Source: Phytophthora colocasiae
Lineage: Eukaryota; Oomycota; Peronosporomycetes; Peronosporales; Peronosporaceae
Direction of reading: 5' to 3'
Assembly (NCBI GenBank): GCA_018806915.1
Contig: JAGKQI010000048.1
Coordinates: 434,001-498,000 of the forward strand
Length of the DNA stretch: 64,000 nt
The notes beneath the pieces were generated by a model. The model searched no databases. It had not been told where the DNA came from and worked only from the letters and a program-made list of their open reading frames with translations. The stretch's first letter is position 1; every line of letters begins with the position of its first letter. Made by a program: the position numbers and the translations under genes. This document shows, in pieces, positions 32,059 through 43,172 of this stretch.

Positions 32059-33253
32059 AATGACTTCTATTGTCATATTTACAATATCCTAGACAATAAA
32101 TATCCTAGTGGCGGCTGATGATGGAGACTTTTAGCGAGTGACAACGTGCGTGCAGGAGCTTCATGGCTTATAAACAAACTCGAAGAATGTTTGTGGTGGC
32201 GCTTGTGCGTCTTCTGAACCTCAGGGCGGTCGGTGTGGAGTGGAGAGTGGGGCTGGGGCCTCCTTGTAGCAAGGCGATGGGCGGTGGAGCGTCTGGAACG
32301 AAGTTTACCTATTTGTTTACATTGTTTACACGGAGTGGAGTGGCACTTTACATATGACTTGGGTTTTGTATACATTGCGGTCGACTGGAGGTGGTCTCAT
32401 GGGCTGCCTGTAACCCTAGACAAGAAGTGAGGAGGATCTTTAGGTTCTCTTCAAAGTTGGGGCTTTTATTTAGGGGGAAATTTCTTCCGAGTGTGTTGTA
32501 TGTTATTTGCTGACCTCTTTCTTCTCCTCACACTCGGGAACTTGTGGACAAAAGGATGAAGAAATATTGGGGTTTCAGTGATGTATATTGGACTTTGATG
32601 TCGTGTGTAGATTGTGGTGTCCTCTGCTCCATTGTGGATGTTGTTTACAGATTAGTTTACATTTGATCCAGTGTCTCTTGTTGCCTCGTTTTGCTGCTTG
32701 GAGTGTATCTGGAGTTTGATGCACAGTGTTCCAGTTCCTCTCTCTGCCTTAGCTCTACGTCGGTCGGCTGTGGTTCGAAAGCTGTCTCGTGCTGTGATGG
32801 CGTCTGTTGGGTTTGTTGGAGTTGTGGAATTTTTGCCAAGTATTGTCCAAGTATCGGGGAGCACAATGGAATGACTGGAGATTGGTGCAAGTTCAGTGCA
32901 GTGCGTGCTGGAGGAGCAGAGGGACTGTTGTGGGGAACTGTACGTGGCGATGTGCTGTTTTATTCCAAAGGGTTGCCGTTCGACTGTGTTTGAGTCTCGT
33001 TTCGAGGCCTTGGATGCAGTCACGACGCTAGCAACAAAGGTTCGCCCTTGTCTGTTGGGAGACACTGGTGCTGCTGCCGTGTTGGTTCCTTGCAGCTTTT
33101 CCTCAGATTGTGCTGCTTGCTCGTCTCTTGGCTTTCAAGATGCCTGGATTCGTCCTCGCGAATACCCCCAGTGTCTAGTCTGACTGGCCGCCCGTCAACT
33201 TGTATGATTTATTGAAAAACGGTTCTATGACTTTATTGTACAAACTGTGTTTA
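32059..33253. other. No gene seen
   Basis: GT-rich plus strand with only short frames and no recognised motif. Confidence 0.35.
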
Positions 33254-34552
33254 TCACAGCTCGCTCACTAGCAGCTTCTCCATCATAACAACCATCTCTT
33301 TAAATTCTTCTGCGCCCATTTTAACGAGGAACTTCAGAAACTTGTCCATATCTTCGCCACATTCACCGAAACCCATTGGCACCATGCGTGAATAGCACTC
33401 GACAACGGTAGAACCACAAGATCCTTCAACACCCGACTCATTCGGTCGAATAACCATCCACATCGTTTCATTCGAGTTGAACCCCTCGATTTCCCCACGT
33501 CCTTCAATGAAGCACCTCCAGACGAACACAACTCGATCCTTCTCCTGATATTTTCTCGCGGCGCCGTAAAGATCCACTTTGGCGAATTGATCCGGTTTAA
33601 ACTGGTACTTTGCGTGAAACTTGAAAGTCGCCGCATCCTTCACGTCCAGAGATTTGACATTCTTGATATTCACTTCTGGGTCCGACATCATAATGGTCAT
33701 CATCGCCTTTGCAGTCTGCTCGAAATCGTACGGGAATTCCATCCGATCGGTGCTGTCCAGATACTGAACGCCGTTCTGCCACTTTCTCGTGAGGTCATAC
33801 GTCCCTGGAGGTGCCTTCTTGAACTTCAGGCCCTGGAAAACCTCATCCGTCCGAGCATAATGGCCATCCAGTTCGGACAGCATTGTTTTGAACAACTCCG
33901 CCCCACTAGCATCATAATTCGGTTCTATCAACCCGAAAGGCGTCTCTCGCGCTCCTTGGAATACATCATGCAGCCGCACGTTCATTTCATGAATCTTCCT
34001 AGCATTTCCGACCAATTCGGATCTCAGCAGCCTCTGTTGTTGCTCCGCTTGTACTCGTCGCTCCAGTTGTCGTACAGCAAGAGCTCTCCACGCTCCATAC
34101 GTTACATTTCCGCCTTGTCTTGCTTCCCGCTGCACCTGAGCAGCCTGAAGCTCTTGTAGCTGACTGGAGAGTTCAGTCGCTTGAACCTTCAGTGTTTCCC
34201 TCTCTTGTTTCAGCTGCTGACGATGACGCAGTCGCCGTTTTGCAGCTTGAGCGTTCCGAATTTCACGTCTCTTTTCAGCAGACATTTTACCCCTCGGTGC
34301 AGCTTTTTGGGTGACTTTTTCAGACGATTCCACATTGGTTGAGGATGAAATGGCGTCTTCTTCTTGGCTGTTCGTGGGTCGAGTCGCGAGCAGTTCTTTA
34401 GTCTCTGCCAACAGCTCGTTACTGGCCAAGAGGAGCTCATCATCGCCTGTAACAAGGAATTCTTCATGCTTGTCCACGTCTGGTATGTCGGGGACGGCGC
34501 TTTGGTCGAGAAACGCAGCTAAATCGTCGAAGAAGGTGGTGGGTGCCGCCAT
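33254..34552 (-). CDS. bZIP protein with START-like C-terminus, intact
   Basis: 432 codons from ATG 34552. Residues ~90-112 are a basic region (KRREIRNAQAAKRRLRHR) followed by a four-leucine zipper (~115-140). The usual bZIP signature N-x2-AA-x2-S/C-R reads N-x2-AA-x2-R-L here, so the normally invariant Arg is Leu. Residues ~140-200 are a second coiled coil; ~215-432 form a globular domain (YARTDEVFQGLKFKK, TYDLTRKWQNGVQYLD, FKEMVVMMEKLL) of START-like length. Multi-copy oomycete proteins with this layout are, as I recall, often annotated as the M96 mating-specific family; that link is tentative. Probably nuclear. An initiator-like TTCACTTTG lies immediately upstream of the ATG. Two dead copies lie in the tandem array at 27-31 kb. 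Confidence 0.75.
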   Translation of the reverse strand: MAAPTTFFDDLAAFLDQSAVPDIPDVDKHEEFLVTGDDELLLASNELLAETKELLATRPTNSQEEDAISSSTNVESSEKVTQKAAPRGKMSAEKRREIRNAQAAKRRLRHRQQLKQERETLKVQATELSSQLQELQAAQVQREARQGGNVTYGAWRALAVRQLERRVQAEQQQRLLRSELVGNARKIHEMNVRLHDVFQGARETPFGLIEPNYDASGAELFKTMLSELDGHYARTDEVFQGLKFKKAPPGTYDLTRKWQNGVQYLDSTDRMEFPYDFEQTAKAMMTIMMSDPEVNIKNVKSLDVKDAATFKFHAKYQFKPDQFAKVDLYGAARKYQEKDRVVFVWRCFIEGRGEIEGFNSNETMWMVIRPNESGVEGSCGSTVVECYSRMVPMGFGECGEDMDKFLKFLVKMGAEEFKEMVVMMEKLLVSEL

Positions 34553-35014
34553 GACAAAGTGAATAACCTAAAGTCCACTGTTACAATCATTCTGGCATCA
34601 ATGTTACTTCAATGAAAAGTAACTGCTTCACCGTGCAACTGTTGTAAATTGGTTCACTGTACTTGTTAATGAACACCTTCACATGCATTCGCCAGGACGG
34701 CTGAACAGTAGATTGCAGTTCTCATAGTCAAAAGTTAAGAAAATAAAGAAGGAGTTCACTAACTTCTCATATCACTCCACTCACTCACGCTGCCTTGGAA
34801 TAGCGACAGCGGACGTTCATCAATGGGGGAGGCCACGTCCAAAAGAGAACTCAGCACTACAAACCAATGACATCCCGAGTCAATGAATGAAGTCGAATAC
34901 GATCATCAAAGTTAATGAGACTATCTGACTGGAAAGTCGAGTAGAAAAGAAGGTACTATAGAAATGATCCTGTAAAAGTACGGTCTTGGTTTGGAATTAG
35001 CAAAACTTGTCACT
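34553..35014. other. Upstream region of bZIP gene and flank of hAT element 2
   Basis: No ORF is supported. It presumably includes the bZIP promoter (minus strand). Confidence 0.4.
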
Positions 35015-35022
35015 GTGTATAT
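35015..35022. repeat. Left target-site duplication of hAT element 2
   Basis: GTGTATAT, identical to 39875-39882. Confidence 0.85.
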
Positions 35023-35024
35023 TA

Positions 35025-35164
35025 CACCTTTGCCCGTCCAATCTGGGAATAGTCTCAAGCAAAGTGGTACCGTCATATTTACCTTATCGCAAATATCACA
35101 CTACTACTCGCTAAACATCAATGAATCAGGGAATGCTTGCAGTCAAGCAGGGACTCGCAAGGTG
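35025..35164 (+). repeat. Left terminal inverted repeat of the Tc1-like element
   Basis: Starts CACCTTTGCCCGTCC; a perfect match, inverted, to 35546-35685. Confidence 0.9.
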
Positions 35165-35251
35165 ATGAGCTGCCGGTCAAAACTTGCTGCCTGCTTGCCA
35201 CGCGCGAAGGAGCCCGCCTTCGCGCCCAAACCTGCCGCCTTCGCGCCTGAA

Positions 35252-35528
35252 TGATCTCGTTTTGCTACGCCTCGCCCCGTATTCACTGAAGGCTCACATT
35301 AAGGAGCGTTTGGCTTTGGATCGTGCCGAGATTTGTGACCGCAGTAACATGGTGGACGAGGATGGCAACCCCCTGACCTTCAAGGAGCGCACGATGCGCT
35401 TCCTGGAGCGAGCTGCTCATGCCAGCATGAAGTTCATCACGCCAACGTTGGTCACCAAGATGGAGCTTCACGCCCGTGACGCAGTGAACGCGGCGGAGGT
35501 GATGAAAGACATGGTCTACGGCGCGTAG
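35252..35528 (+). pseudogene. C-terminal remnant of Tc1/mariner-like transposase
   Basis: The frame ending at TAG 35526-35528 reads LLRLAPYS, then directly LKAHIKERLA, and ends MKDMVYGA. In oomycete Tc1-like transposases LAPYSPxLNPIE carries the third catalytic acid; here the sequence jumps past that box, so a deletion removed it together with most of the gene. The remaining part matches the usual C-terminal helical tail in length and character. Confidence 0.7.
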
Positions 35529-35545
35529 GCGATGCACAAGCCAGA

Positions 35546-35685
35546 CACCTTGCGAGTCCCTGCTTGACTGCAAGCATTCCCTGATTCATTGATGTTTAGC
35601 GAGTAGTAGTGTGATATTTGCGATAAGGTAAATATGACGGTACCACTTTGCTTGAGACTATTCCCAGATTGGACGGGCAAAGGTG
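35546..35685 (-). repeat. Right terminal inverted repeat of the Tc1-like element
   Basis: Ends GGACGGGCAAAGGTG; the reverse complement of 35025-35164. Confidence 0.9.
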
Positions 35686-35798
35686 TAGAGCTGTCGACGT
35701 CGTGGTGTCGACTCAGATGACGTCCGGACGTCCCACAGTCGTCGAGCGACGTCGACCTGACATCCCGACGACATCCATCGGTCTGTCACTATTTTGAT

Positions 35799-36514
35799 TT
35801 AAAGACATACTCGGAATAGTAGAAGTTTGAGTACACGACCGTCTAGTGAGTTTGGAGCTAAACCGATGACTTTGTCTGCACTATGCCGCCACTCGCTGAT
35901 GGTACGCAGCTCGTCCTTGTCCGTATACTCGCTTCTCCCAAGTGTCTCCATGAAAACGTTGTCGTGCCGGAGCGCTCGCTCCTCCAGTTTGAGGAGAAGC
36001 AACTTGTAGCGCAATGACTCGTTACCGTCTTGTTCGACACGGATGTAGGGCTTGCAGTCCTTTTGATGGGTGACGTCCAGCTTCAGCTCCAGTGCAAGCC
36101 TCGTATCACGCTGTGGTTTCAAATATCTCTATGGAAATACACAAAGGAAGACAGTCGGTTGGTCGCTTCACGAACAAGTTGGCTCCGATGATAAGGATAC
36201 TCACTCTCTTGCGACCGCGGTATCTCTTCTCGTAGCCGCGTTGGCGGCGTCGAACGTCGAAGTCGTTCCTTATTCTCCTTGTTGGCGGGGGAACTACGAG
36301 CAACATGCACGGTTGGGTGGGTGCTCACCGATCGGTAGTCAACGTCGTGTTTTGATTCCGGTCTGGTGAAAAACTCCGTGAACGTGAGAAGTTCCTGTTT
36401 GATGAAGGGGAAATCTTGGTCGAATCGGTCGGTCGGTGGGTAGCAGGGAAGTACCAATGAAGGTGAGCTGGGTGATGAACAGCTTCCAGTCAGGCGGCTA
36501 AAGCTGGAGATCAC
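35799..36514 (-). pseudogene. Possible accessory gene of hAT element 2, broken or spliced
   Basis: Two minus-strand frames, 36514-36119 and about 36122-35799, look coding: Glu/Lys/Arg-rich, the second with a helical RYKLLLLKLEERALRHDN block. A TTCCATAG acceptor-like site joins the region near 36129, so this may be one spliced gene. No motif is recognised. It lies between the transposase and the left end of the element, as the extra gene of hAT element 1 lies between its transposase and its right end. Confidence 0.3.
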
Positions 36515-36782
36515 AACGGCAAAACGTACGCGAAGAGTCTAGAACTCAGCTTTGCTGCTGATTTTCACCACAGTAAGCAAGACATTGACCTGAAGTGATC
36601 GGGAAGAAAAATATGCTGCGCATCACTCACTGTAGTGCCATTAAGCCAAGATGTTACATCCCCATGAAGTGAAACTTGTATAACAGGCACGAAGAAAGGT
36701 TTTGTCATTAATGGCATCATATATAGTTGATGCTTCTCAATTGAATGTGTACTCGAAATTATCTGCACTCAGGGAAACAGGT

Positions 36783-39570
36783 TCAAGCCGCCGTCACGTT
36801 TTGGGCCATGAAAATTATGTCGCGGACGGTGTCAGCTTTAAGAGCGCTTCGTCGCTTAGTAATCGTGTTGCCGGCGGTGGAGAAAGCTCGCTCTGACGGC
36901 ACCGATGACGCCACACAACCCAGCCATTTTCGCGCAAGTGTGGCAATGACAGGGAAGTTGAAGTGATGCGTTTTCCACCAGGAAAGTGGTGATGGTGGAC
37001 TTTGATCGGTGTTGCCCAGGCTTGCCTCACAAGAACTGTGGATATACCTTTCCAATTCCTGCCGGCACGAAAGTTTTAAGACTTCGTCGCTCGTAACCTG
37101 CGCCTCACCATTTACCCTGGGTGTGTAAACCAATTCTTGCATTTCTCGACGTGCCTTCTCTTTAGGATCGCTGATGGCCTTTTCGGGACTATGAAATGCT
37201 GGCCGTAGGGGTTGATACGTGGTCTCAACGGATGCACGCTTTACACCCAGCATCTCCTCCAGCAGACGTTCCTTTGCTTGGTCTCGTTGATGCATAGTGT
37301 AAAGACCTGAATTCGTCGTATACGGGTCTAGTAGTGATATCCAGAGAATGAATTTCTTCCTCCGTTGCAGAGTCAAAACGTTGTTCCATCAATGTAAGGA
37401 AGCTTTTTCGCACTGATTGCATCTTCATATGCACTTGGCAAGCGTAAGATTCAGTCTCCATCGTTGTCGTAATGACTTCGCAAAACATTCCTTCATTCCG
37501 GAGAACTGCCTTCAGGGAAGAAATGACAAAGTACAGCGAAACTAACGTAGGATATGACTCAGCGCCGAGCTGGTCAGAGGCAACGCTGAACGGAGCAAGA
37601 AGAACAACAAGGCATCGAATCGTGAGCCACTCCTCTGGCGTAGGCAGCTTTAATTTTTTTACAGATCGATCATCAAACTCCTTCTTGCCAGCGGGGGTTT
37701 CTAGATACGTAAAAACCTTCTCCAGCGCTCCCTTTAAATCAACGAACCGCTGAAGCATCGTAAACGTGCTATTCCATCTAGTCGGGCAGTCGTTCATGAC
37801 GTCGAGAGGGGTCTTTTTATCGGCCTGTAGCTTTTCCAGCCGATTCGATCCTTTTTGGGAGTGATGAAAGTACGTTGACAGCTTTCGAAACTGGAGCACA
37901 ATTTTGCGTACAGCCTCCATGTCATCGGAACTAATCTCGGTGTAGGAAGATGCCTCAACCATACTGACAAATGTTGCCACAGAATCGCAAAGATCATCTA
38001 TATCAGCGTCATTAATCCACTCGAATGGTTCACTTTGAGAGTCAACATTTTGGGTGTCATCAGCTCCTTCCAGCTCCTCCAATTGATCATCCATCCACCA
38101 CGATCGCTGCAAAATTACACCTGGAGCCATACTGATACTTGAGTCAACAAAAGCAGGCACAGTTTCAACGTCCACAGTTTGATTTCCACGCTGACAGCCA
38201 GTGGAGCCGATTCCATCTCTAGTGATAGTGGTTCGTTCATTACTTTTTATCAAAAGCGCGCCCCCAACAACTAGATGTAGTGAGTGCGCTGAGCAGGACA
38301 TGTGCCGCAGACCTAGTGTAGTGCAAGCCTTGATCATATTCGTTGCTCCATCTCGCAGGAAAATCACACATCGCTTCGGGTCAAGGCGCCACCACGAGAA
38401 ACATCGAACGAGAACGTCAGCAATAGCATCACCGTCATGTTTGCCAGGAATTTCAGTCACTTCAAGCGTCCACGAATGAAAATCAAAGGTTGAGTCCACG
38501 TAGTGAAGCGTGAGGCTGATGAAGCTCTCGCGTTTTAGGGAGGTCCAAATGTCCGAGGAAAGAGAAAAAAAATAGCATTCATCGTCATCTGCAAGACGGA
38601 GGCGAAGCGACAAACGATACTGACTGGCCTTGGCATGGACGCCTTCAGCAACTGTTTGACGTGAAGGAATCGATAGCTGCGTCTTTGCATTATTCGCAAA
38701 CCGTATGACTTCTATCAGCCCTTGATCCTCGACAATACTCATAGGTCGTAGAGAAGTACCAACCCACTGCGATACAATTGCGTTAAACACGGTCTGCTCA
38801 GACGCACCGGACTCCATGAAAACGTTGGTCAGTTGACGCGAAGCATCCTTTTCCTTTTGAAGCCGTTCTTTTTCTTGGAAAGCAAGCAATTCGTCGGGGT
38901 GGACGTTTTTCATGTGTGGAGCGACAATGCTCTTTCCCTTTCGAATTGGCAGCTCAATCTCGCAGCTTAGGCAGTAGAAGCACCTAGCATGGTCACGCGT
39001 GAGTTGATCTCTCGGGACATTGGCGTGCTCATCGTGAGCAATACACACAATAAACTGCCAGTTTGCTTTTACTCGCTGTGATCTTTTCGGTACGGCAAAT
39101 GCTCTCCCTGCAGGGCAATGCCGAAGGCTGGTAGTGTCGTACGTCTGAAATCCCGTTGTTGGTTGCGATAACTCCACTCGGTGAGACCTGGATTCAACCG
39201 GAGAAGGGATCCTGATCCTGTTTCGTGATCTCTGGGGGGTTGATCTTGGCTGTTTGGGAGTTGATTTGCGCTTCTTCTGGGATGATTGTTTTCGCTGCGT
39301 CGAAGGTGCCTTCGAAGCAGATCTTCCTTTTGGCTGAGGAGTTGAAAAGTGTCTGCCGTCCTCATAGTATTCGTGCATCTCGTCGGATCTCTGTCCACGA
39401 ATCGTCACGTGCATGGGAGGAGAAGCTAAGTTTGACCCAGGGGAAGCTGGTGCTCGCTTCTTCTGTGTAGACCGCGACCTTGACTGTGTTAAACATGAAT
39501 TTGAAGTTCCCCTTGACTTAGGAGTAGCGAAGAGGCTTCTACTGGTCTCGCCATCGAAATCGCTGTCCAT
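36783..39570 (-). pseudogene. hAT transposase of element 2
   Basis: Starts at ATG 39570. Order: a Ser/Arg-rich basic N-terminus; a BED-type zinc finger (FYCLSCEIELP then HMKNVH, about 38970-38910); the core with LSSDIWTSLKRESF and FLRDGATNMIKA; and CSAHSLHLVVGGAL with the conserved Cys/His. An acidic insert follows, then NDCPTRWNSTFTML. At about 37310-37376 a one-base shift is needed to reach ISLLDPYTT and the dimerisation domain (SSVPSERAFSTAG) ending at 36783. The rest is open, about 930 codons, so the element may have been active recently. The shift could also be a sequencing error. Confidence 0.85.
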
Positions 39571-39874
39571 TGTGAGAGATCGCTGCCTACAAAAGAGCCT
39601 GCTATGTGCCGACACTTGCACGAGATCACTGCTGAGTTCACGGCTCCAACAGGGTTCCTGCTAGGGAGGATCGTTCGTGAGGGTCATGACGCAAATTCAA
39701 CGAGGTAATGAGAGGCTTTGAGGTGATTGGCTCACCAAGCACAACATGAACCAATCAGCGATCACTATGGAAGGGATGTCGACGGGATGTCGACTCGACG
39801 TCGCGTGACACCGACCAGATGTCGTCTGTGAGTGTTCGAAAAGACGTCCTGGCCCATCGACGTCGACAGCTCTA

Positions 39875-39882
39875 GTGTATAT
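39875..39882. repeat. Right target-site duplication of hAT element 2
   Basis: GTGTATAT after the element end CTCTA; identical to 35015-35022. Confidence 0.85.
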
Positions 39883-40366
39883 GTACAGATCAAATCGCAC
39901 GGACAACAGGCTGTTGTTTATGTCAATTTTATTGGATAAATAGCTCCGTTCTTGGCAAATCCACCTCAAAAATTACAATAGAATACACTCGATTTATATA
40001 AGTACCACCAAAATGCATGGTACTGTGCAGAGTACTGTACGTGTGTAGCCATGTAGTGGTCCACTTCTCCTTCGTTGGTTTCTGCCCCTTCCCGTGTCTT
40101 TTTCCTCCAATCCACACTCGTTCTATCATTTTTCTCCACCAATCATATCTCCATATTTCATGGAAGATATTCTCGACTGCTAAACGTCGCGACCTCAAGC
40201 AGTTAGAAATACTTCCAACCGCCAGTCGGGCCATTCCTTCCTCTGCGTCTCCCCGCTTTTCTCGCAGCGTCAAACTTCGCTCAGCTCTTTGTTAGTCGCC
40301 AAGCTACCGATAGAGCCAAGTCCCTCTTCCAACCGCCCTTTGTAGCTTAAGTTACCAAAATTCGTC
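39883..40366. other. Upstream region of G-beta gene
   Basis: No gene is seen. Pyrimidine-rich stretches at 40060-40140; presumed promoter and 5' UTR of the G-beta gene. Confidence 0.45.
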
Positions 40367-41401
40367 ATGGGCGACGCTGCAGAACTCAAGAAGAAGTGTG
40401 AGAGCCTTAAAGAGACCATTGAGAAGACGCGAGAGGCTAAAAGTGACGGCGGATTTCAGAATGCCAATGCCAGTGCTGGAGCCAAGACGATCCCGGCCCC
40501 TCCCAAGTGCCGACGCCTCCTAAAAGGCCACTTTGGCAAGATCTACGCCATGCAGTGGGGTGGTGACAGTTCGTCGTTGGTTTCAGCGAGTCAGGACGGA
40601 AAACTCATCGTGTGGAATGCTCAGACCACCAATAAGATCCAGGCCATCCCTCTGCGTTCCAGTTGGGTCATGACGTGTGCATTCGAGCAGAAACAACGCA
40701 ACATGGTGGCCTGTGGAGGTCTGGACAACCTCTGCAGTATTTTCCACTTGTCCCAAGCTCAGGTCATGCGAGCTACGAAGGAACTTGCCGCTCATGATGG
40801 TTATTTGAGCTGCTGCAGGTTCATTGACGAGAACCAGATCGTCACGAGCTCTGGAGACTCCAACTGCATCCTCTGGGATGTGGAGAGTGGAGAAGTTAAA
40901 ACCACTTTCCGTGAACACTCGGGAGACGTCATGTCTGTGAGTATTAACCCTCATAACCCGAGTATGTTCATTTCCGGCTCCTGTGACTCCACTTCCAAAG
41001 TCTGGGATATCCGTACGGGCAAGACGACCCACACTTTCCAAGGACACGAGTCGGATATCAACTCAGTCGACTTCTTCCCGAGTGGTAATGCGCTTGGAAC
41101 TGGATCGGATGACTCGAGTTGCAGACTCTTCGACCTTCGAGCGTACGGGGAGCTCAACAACTTCAGCAACGATAAGATCCTGTGTGGTATTACGTCCGTG
41201 AGCTTCTCTAAGTCAGGTCGCTTCCTCTTCGCTGGCTACGACGACTACAATTGCTACTGCTGGGACGTACTGAGCACCACAGGTGCCCATATCTACCAGC
41301 TCGCTGGTCACGAGAACCGCGTATCCTGCCTGGGAGTGAATCCTGCAGGCCAGGCACTGTGCACAGGCAGCTGGGACACGCTACTGAAGATCTGGGCCTA
41401 G
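40367..41401 (+). CDS. GPB1: Heterotrimeric G-protein beta subunit
   Basis: 344 codons, intact and intronless, the normal length for G-beta. An N-terminal helix ([19 protein letters not shown]) is the part that pairs with G-gamma. Seven WD40 blades follow, with WD-type endings ([42 protein letters not shown], and the terminal LLKIWA). It works at the plasma membrane in the G-alpha/beta/gamma complex and would signal to effectors; in Phytophthora infestans the orthologue (Pigpb1) is known to be needed for sporangium formation. It converges with the EF-hand gene, 119 bp between stops. Codon use is GC-rich at third positions, like a well-expressed conserved gene. Confidence 0.97.
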   Translation: MGDAAELKKKCESLKETIEKTREAKSDGGFQNANASAGAKTIPAPPKCRRLLKGHFGKIYAMQWGGDSSSLVSASQDGKLIVWNAQTTNKIQAIPLRSSWVMTCAFEQKQRNMVACGGLDNLCSIFHLSQAQVMRATKELAAHDGYLSCCRFIDENQIVTSSGDSNCILWDVESGEVKTTFREHSGDVMSVSINPHNPSMFISGSCDSTSKVWDIRTGKTTHTFQGHESDINSVDFFPSGNALGTGSDDSSCRLFDLRAYGELNNFSNDKILCGITSVSFSKSGRFLFAGYDDYNCYCWDVLSTTGAHIYQLAGHENRVSCLGVNPAGQALCTGSWDTLLKIWA

Positions 41402-41520
41402 TATTGGCCGACAACTCGATGAGAAACAAGGCAGGAAACGTCATAGCGTCGAATCCAGCAGCAGCATTTATATCAAGTTCACTACTTTTACAGCTTTAAG
41501 GATCTTGATTCTTGATTTTC

Positions 41521-43172
41521 CTAGTCTAAAATGTGCTTCTGGATGTAAAGTTTCATCTCCACCACACGCTGCTCGAGGTAGTCGAGATGTTGTCGGAACT
41601 CGTACCATTCAATTCGCATAGAGTCATTGGCATCGAGTTCCTGCATGATTTCCTTAGCCAGATCGGAAACCAGACTGGAAATGGACGAAAACTTGGATTT
41701 GCGTCTCCTCTCGACGTATTCCGCAGCTGTAAGTTCCTCCCAAGCTGATCCAGGTGACGTTGCTTCCACTGGATCCTCTAGACGCTCTAAATGATCAGCG
41801 AAAATGGAAGTTAGACCAGCTTGTAGCTCCGTTAGTGACAGCATGGCGTCTCCATTGAGGTCGGAAGTTGCAAAGAGAAGATGAATCTGGTTGGCGAATG
41901 ACTGGCTTCCGGTCTCTTTGTTGGTTTCTAAAGCGTACGAGACCCATTCAGTTGCGTTTAATGAGCCATCACCGTTGATATCCAGTGATTTCATGAAGCT
42001 TTCAACCACTGTTTGACTCGGTTCAGACCCACGTAGCAACCAGATGAGAATCTTCAGTTCTTTCACGTTAATTGAGTGCGTTCCGTCGTCATCAGCTGCC
42101 AGAAAAGCTGCGTAAGGCGAAATGACGAGGAAAAACGCGTCCATAGAGATCACTGGACTTGATTCGGGCTTATTCTTCATGATCTTCTTCATCGTACGCA
42201 ACAAGAACGCAATTTCCTCTTTTGTTGCAGCAGAGCAATAGCGCTGAATCATTTCTTCGCATAAATTCTCAGAGCAGAGCATCGCTTGTTGACCTCGCTT
42301 TTCCACCTCGGTTGCGTCCATATCGGAGAAGTTCATGAAGGCTGCGCATATTTCCTTCAGCATCAAGTCGTACTGGACTTGATTCTCGTAAATCACTCGG
42401 GTATTGGCGAATTTCGCGAGGAAAACCATAACGCTGCGCTCATTTAGCACCCACTCAGTGAATTCAGCGAGGGAAATTTGTCCACTCTGGTCTTTATCAA
42501 TTTTTGAGAAAGCTTCCGCCGCGAGATCTTCTAGTTCGTCTGTTGCTGGACGTGGCAGTCCAGCCACTTTACACAGTCCTCGAGTCGTACAGAGCATCAA
42601 TAGCACTAGTTCAGCTTGGGAAATATCTTGTGAATGGTCGAAGTCGAAGAGCTCGAAAAGTAATGGGACCTTTTCCTCCATTGTGGCGTCACAGTAGACG
42701 ATAATCACTGCAAACACCTCCATCACGTCAACCTACAGATCAAGCATCTTGGTAAATAACAAACAACCAATAGTAAAGGGCTGAGATCACCTTGCCAGCT
42801 TCCCATGAATCGAATAAAGCGAAATGTTCTGCTGGATCTTGACAAATGAGAGTAAAGACTTCATCGAATTTCTCCAGAGTTACTGTCATTTTATCCCCCA
42901 AAGTCGCTTGCAACGTGTCAAAGTTCTCCTTGGCATCTCGAAAATCATCCAATGTCGCTAGAATCGATCAAACACACACATAAAGCAGCTTTTCCCATTA
43001 TTGTTCATACACATACTTCACGAACCAGTTCGAAAATCCTAAAGAAACAAAAAAAAAAAAACAAGTTTAACCATTGACCTCCAAGTTCCTAGTGGTATTC
43101 ACTCCGTACCTTTAGCAGTGGATCGTCGCTCACAATCGGGTCGGATGACTCGAGGTTGAGAGTGTTGCCCAT
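41521..43172 (-). CDS. Multi-EF-hand calcium-binding protein (spliced)
   Basis: The last exon 41521-42732 and the previous exon 42791-42957 are joined by a clear 58-bp intron (42733-42790; GTGATC...CTGTAG), giving EAGK-VDVMEVF. The first exon probably starts at ATG 43172 (MGNTLNLESSDP); at least one small exon at about 43020-43040 (FSNWFVK) lies between, but its exact borders could not be settled. EF-hand loops seen are DFDHSQDISQAE, DKDQSGQISLAE and DINGDGSLNATE (canonical), DLNGDAMLSLTE (Gly to Ala), plus one or two weak ones (DANDSMRIEWYE). MG at the start would allow N-myristoylation, although position 6 is Asn rather than Ser/Thr. Calcium sensor; no enzymatic domain. It shares an 89-bp divergent promoter with the next gene. 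Confidence 0.8.
42733..42790 (-). other. Intron of the EF-hand gene
   Basis: 58 bp, GTGATC at the donor and GATCTGTAG at the acceptor, phase 0. Splicing restores a continuous EF-hand protein frame. Confidence 0.8.

Larger units (their letters stand above)
35025..35685 (+). mobile_element. Tc1/mariner-like deletion derivative with 140-bp terminal inverted repeats
   Basis: The left arm 35025-35164 and right arm 35546-35685 are exact reverse complements by eye, flanked by TA at 35023-35024 and 35686-35687. TA duplication is typical of Tc1/mariner. The 381-bp interior keeps only the end of a transposase gene. It sits exactly in the terminal TA of hAT element 2. Confidence 0.9.
35023..39874 (-). 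mobile_element. hAT DNA transposon 2, containing a nested Tc1-like insertion
   Basis: The right end reads (reverse complement) TAGAGCTGTCGACGTCG. The left end is the same 17 bp, but its first TA (35023-35024) is separated from GAGCTG (35688 onward) by a 661-bp Tc1-like element that duplicated the TA. The 8-bp host duplication GTGTATAT flanks the whole. Both subterminal regions are packed with GACGTC/ACGTCG/GTCGAC words. A frameshifted hAT transposase (minus) occupies 36783-39570. Confidence 0.9.

Noticed and set aside
33587..34159. 190-codon plus-strand frame opposite the bZIP gene
   Set aside because: It is antisense to an intact protein with recognisable domains and has no motif of its own.
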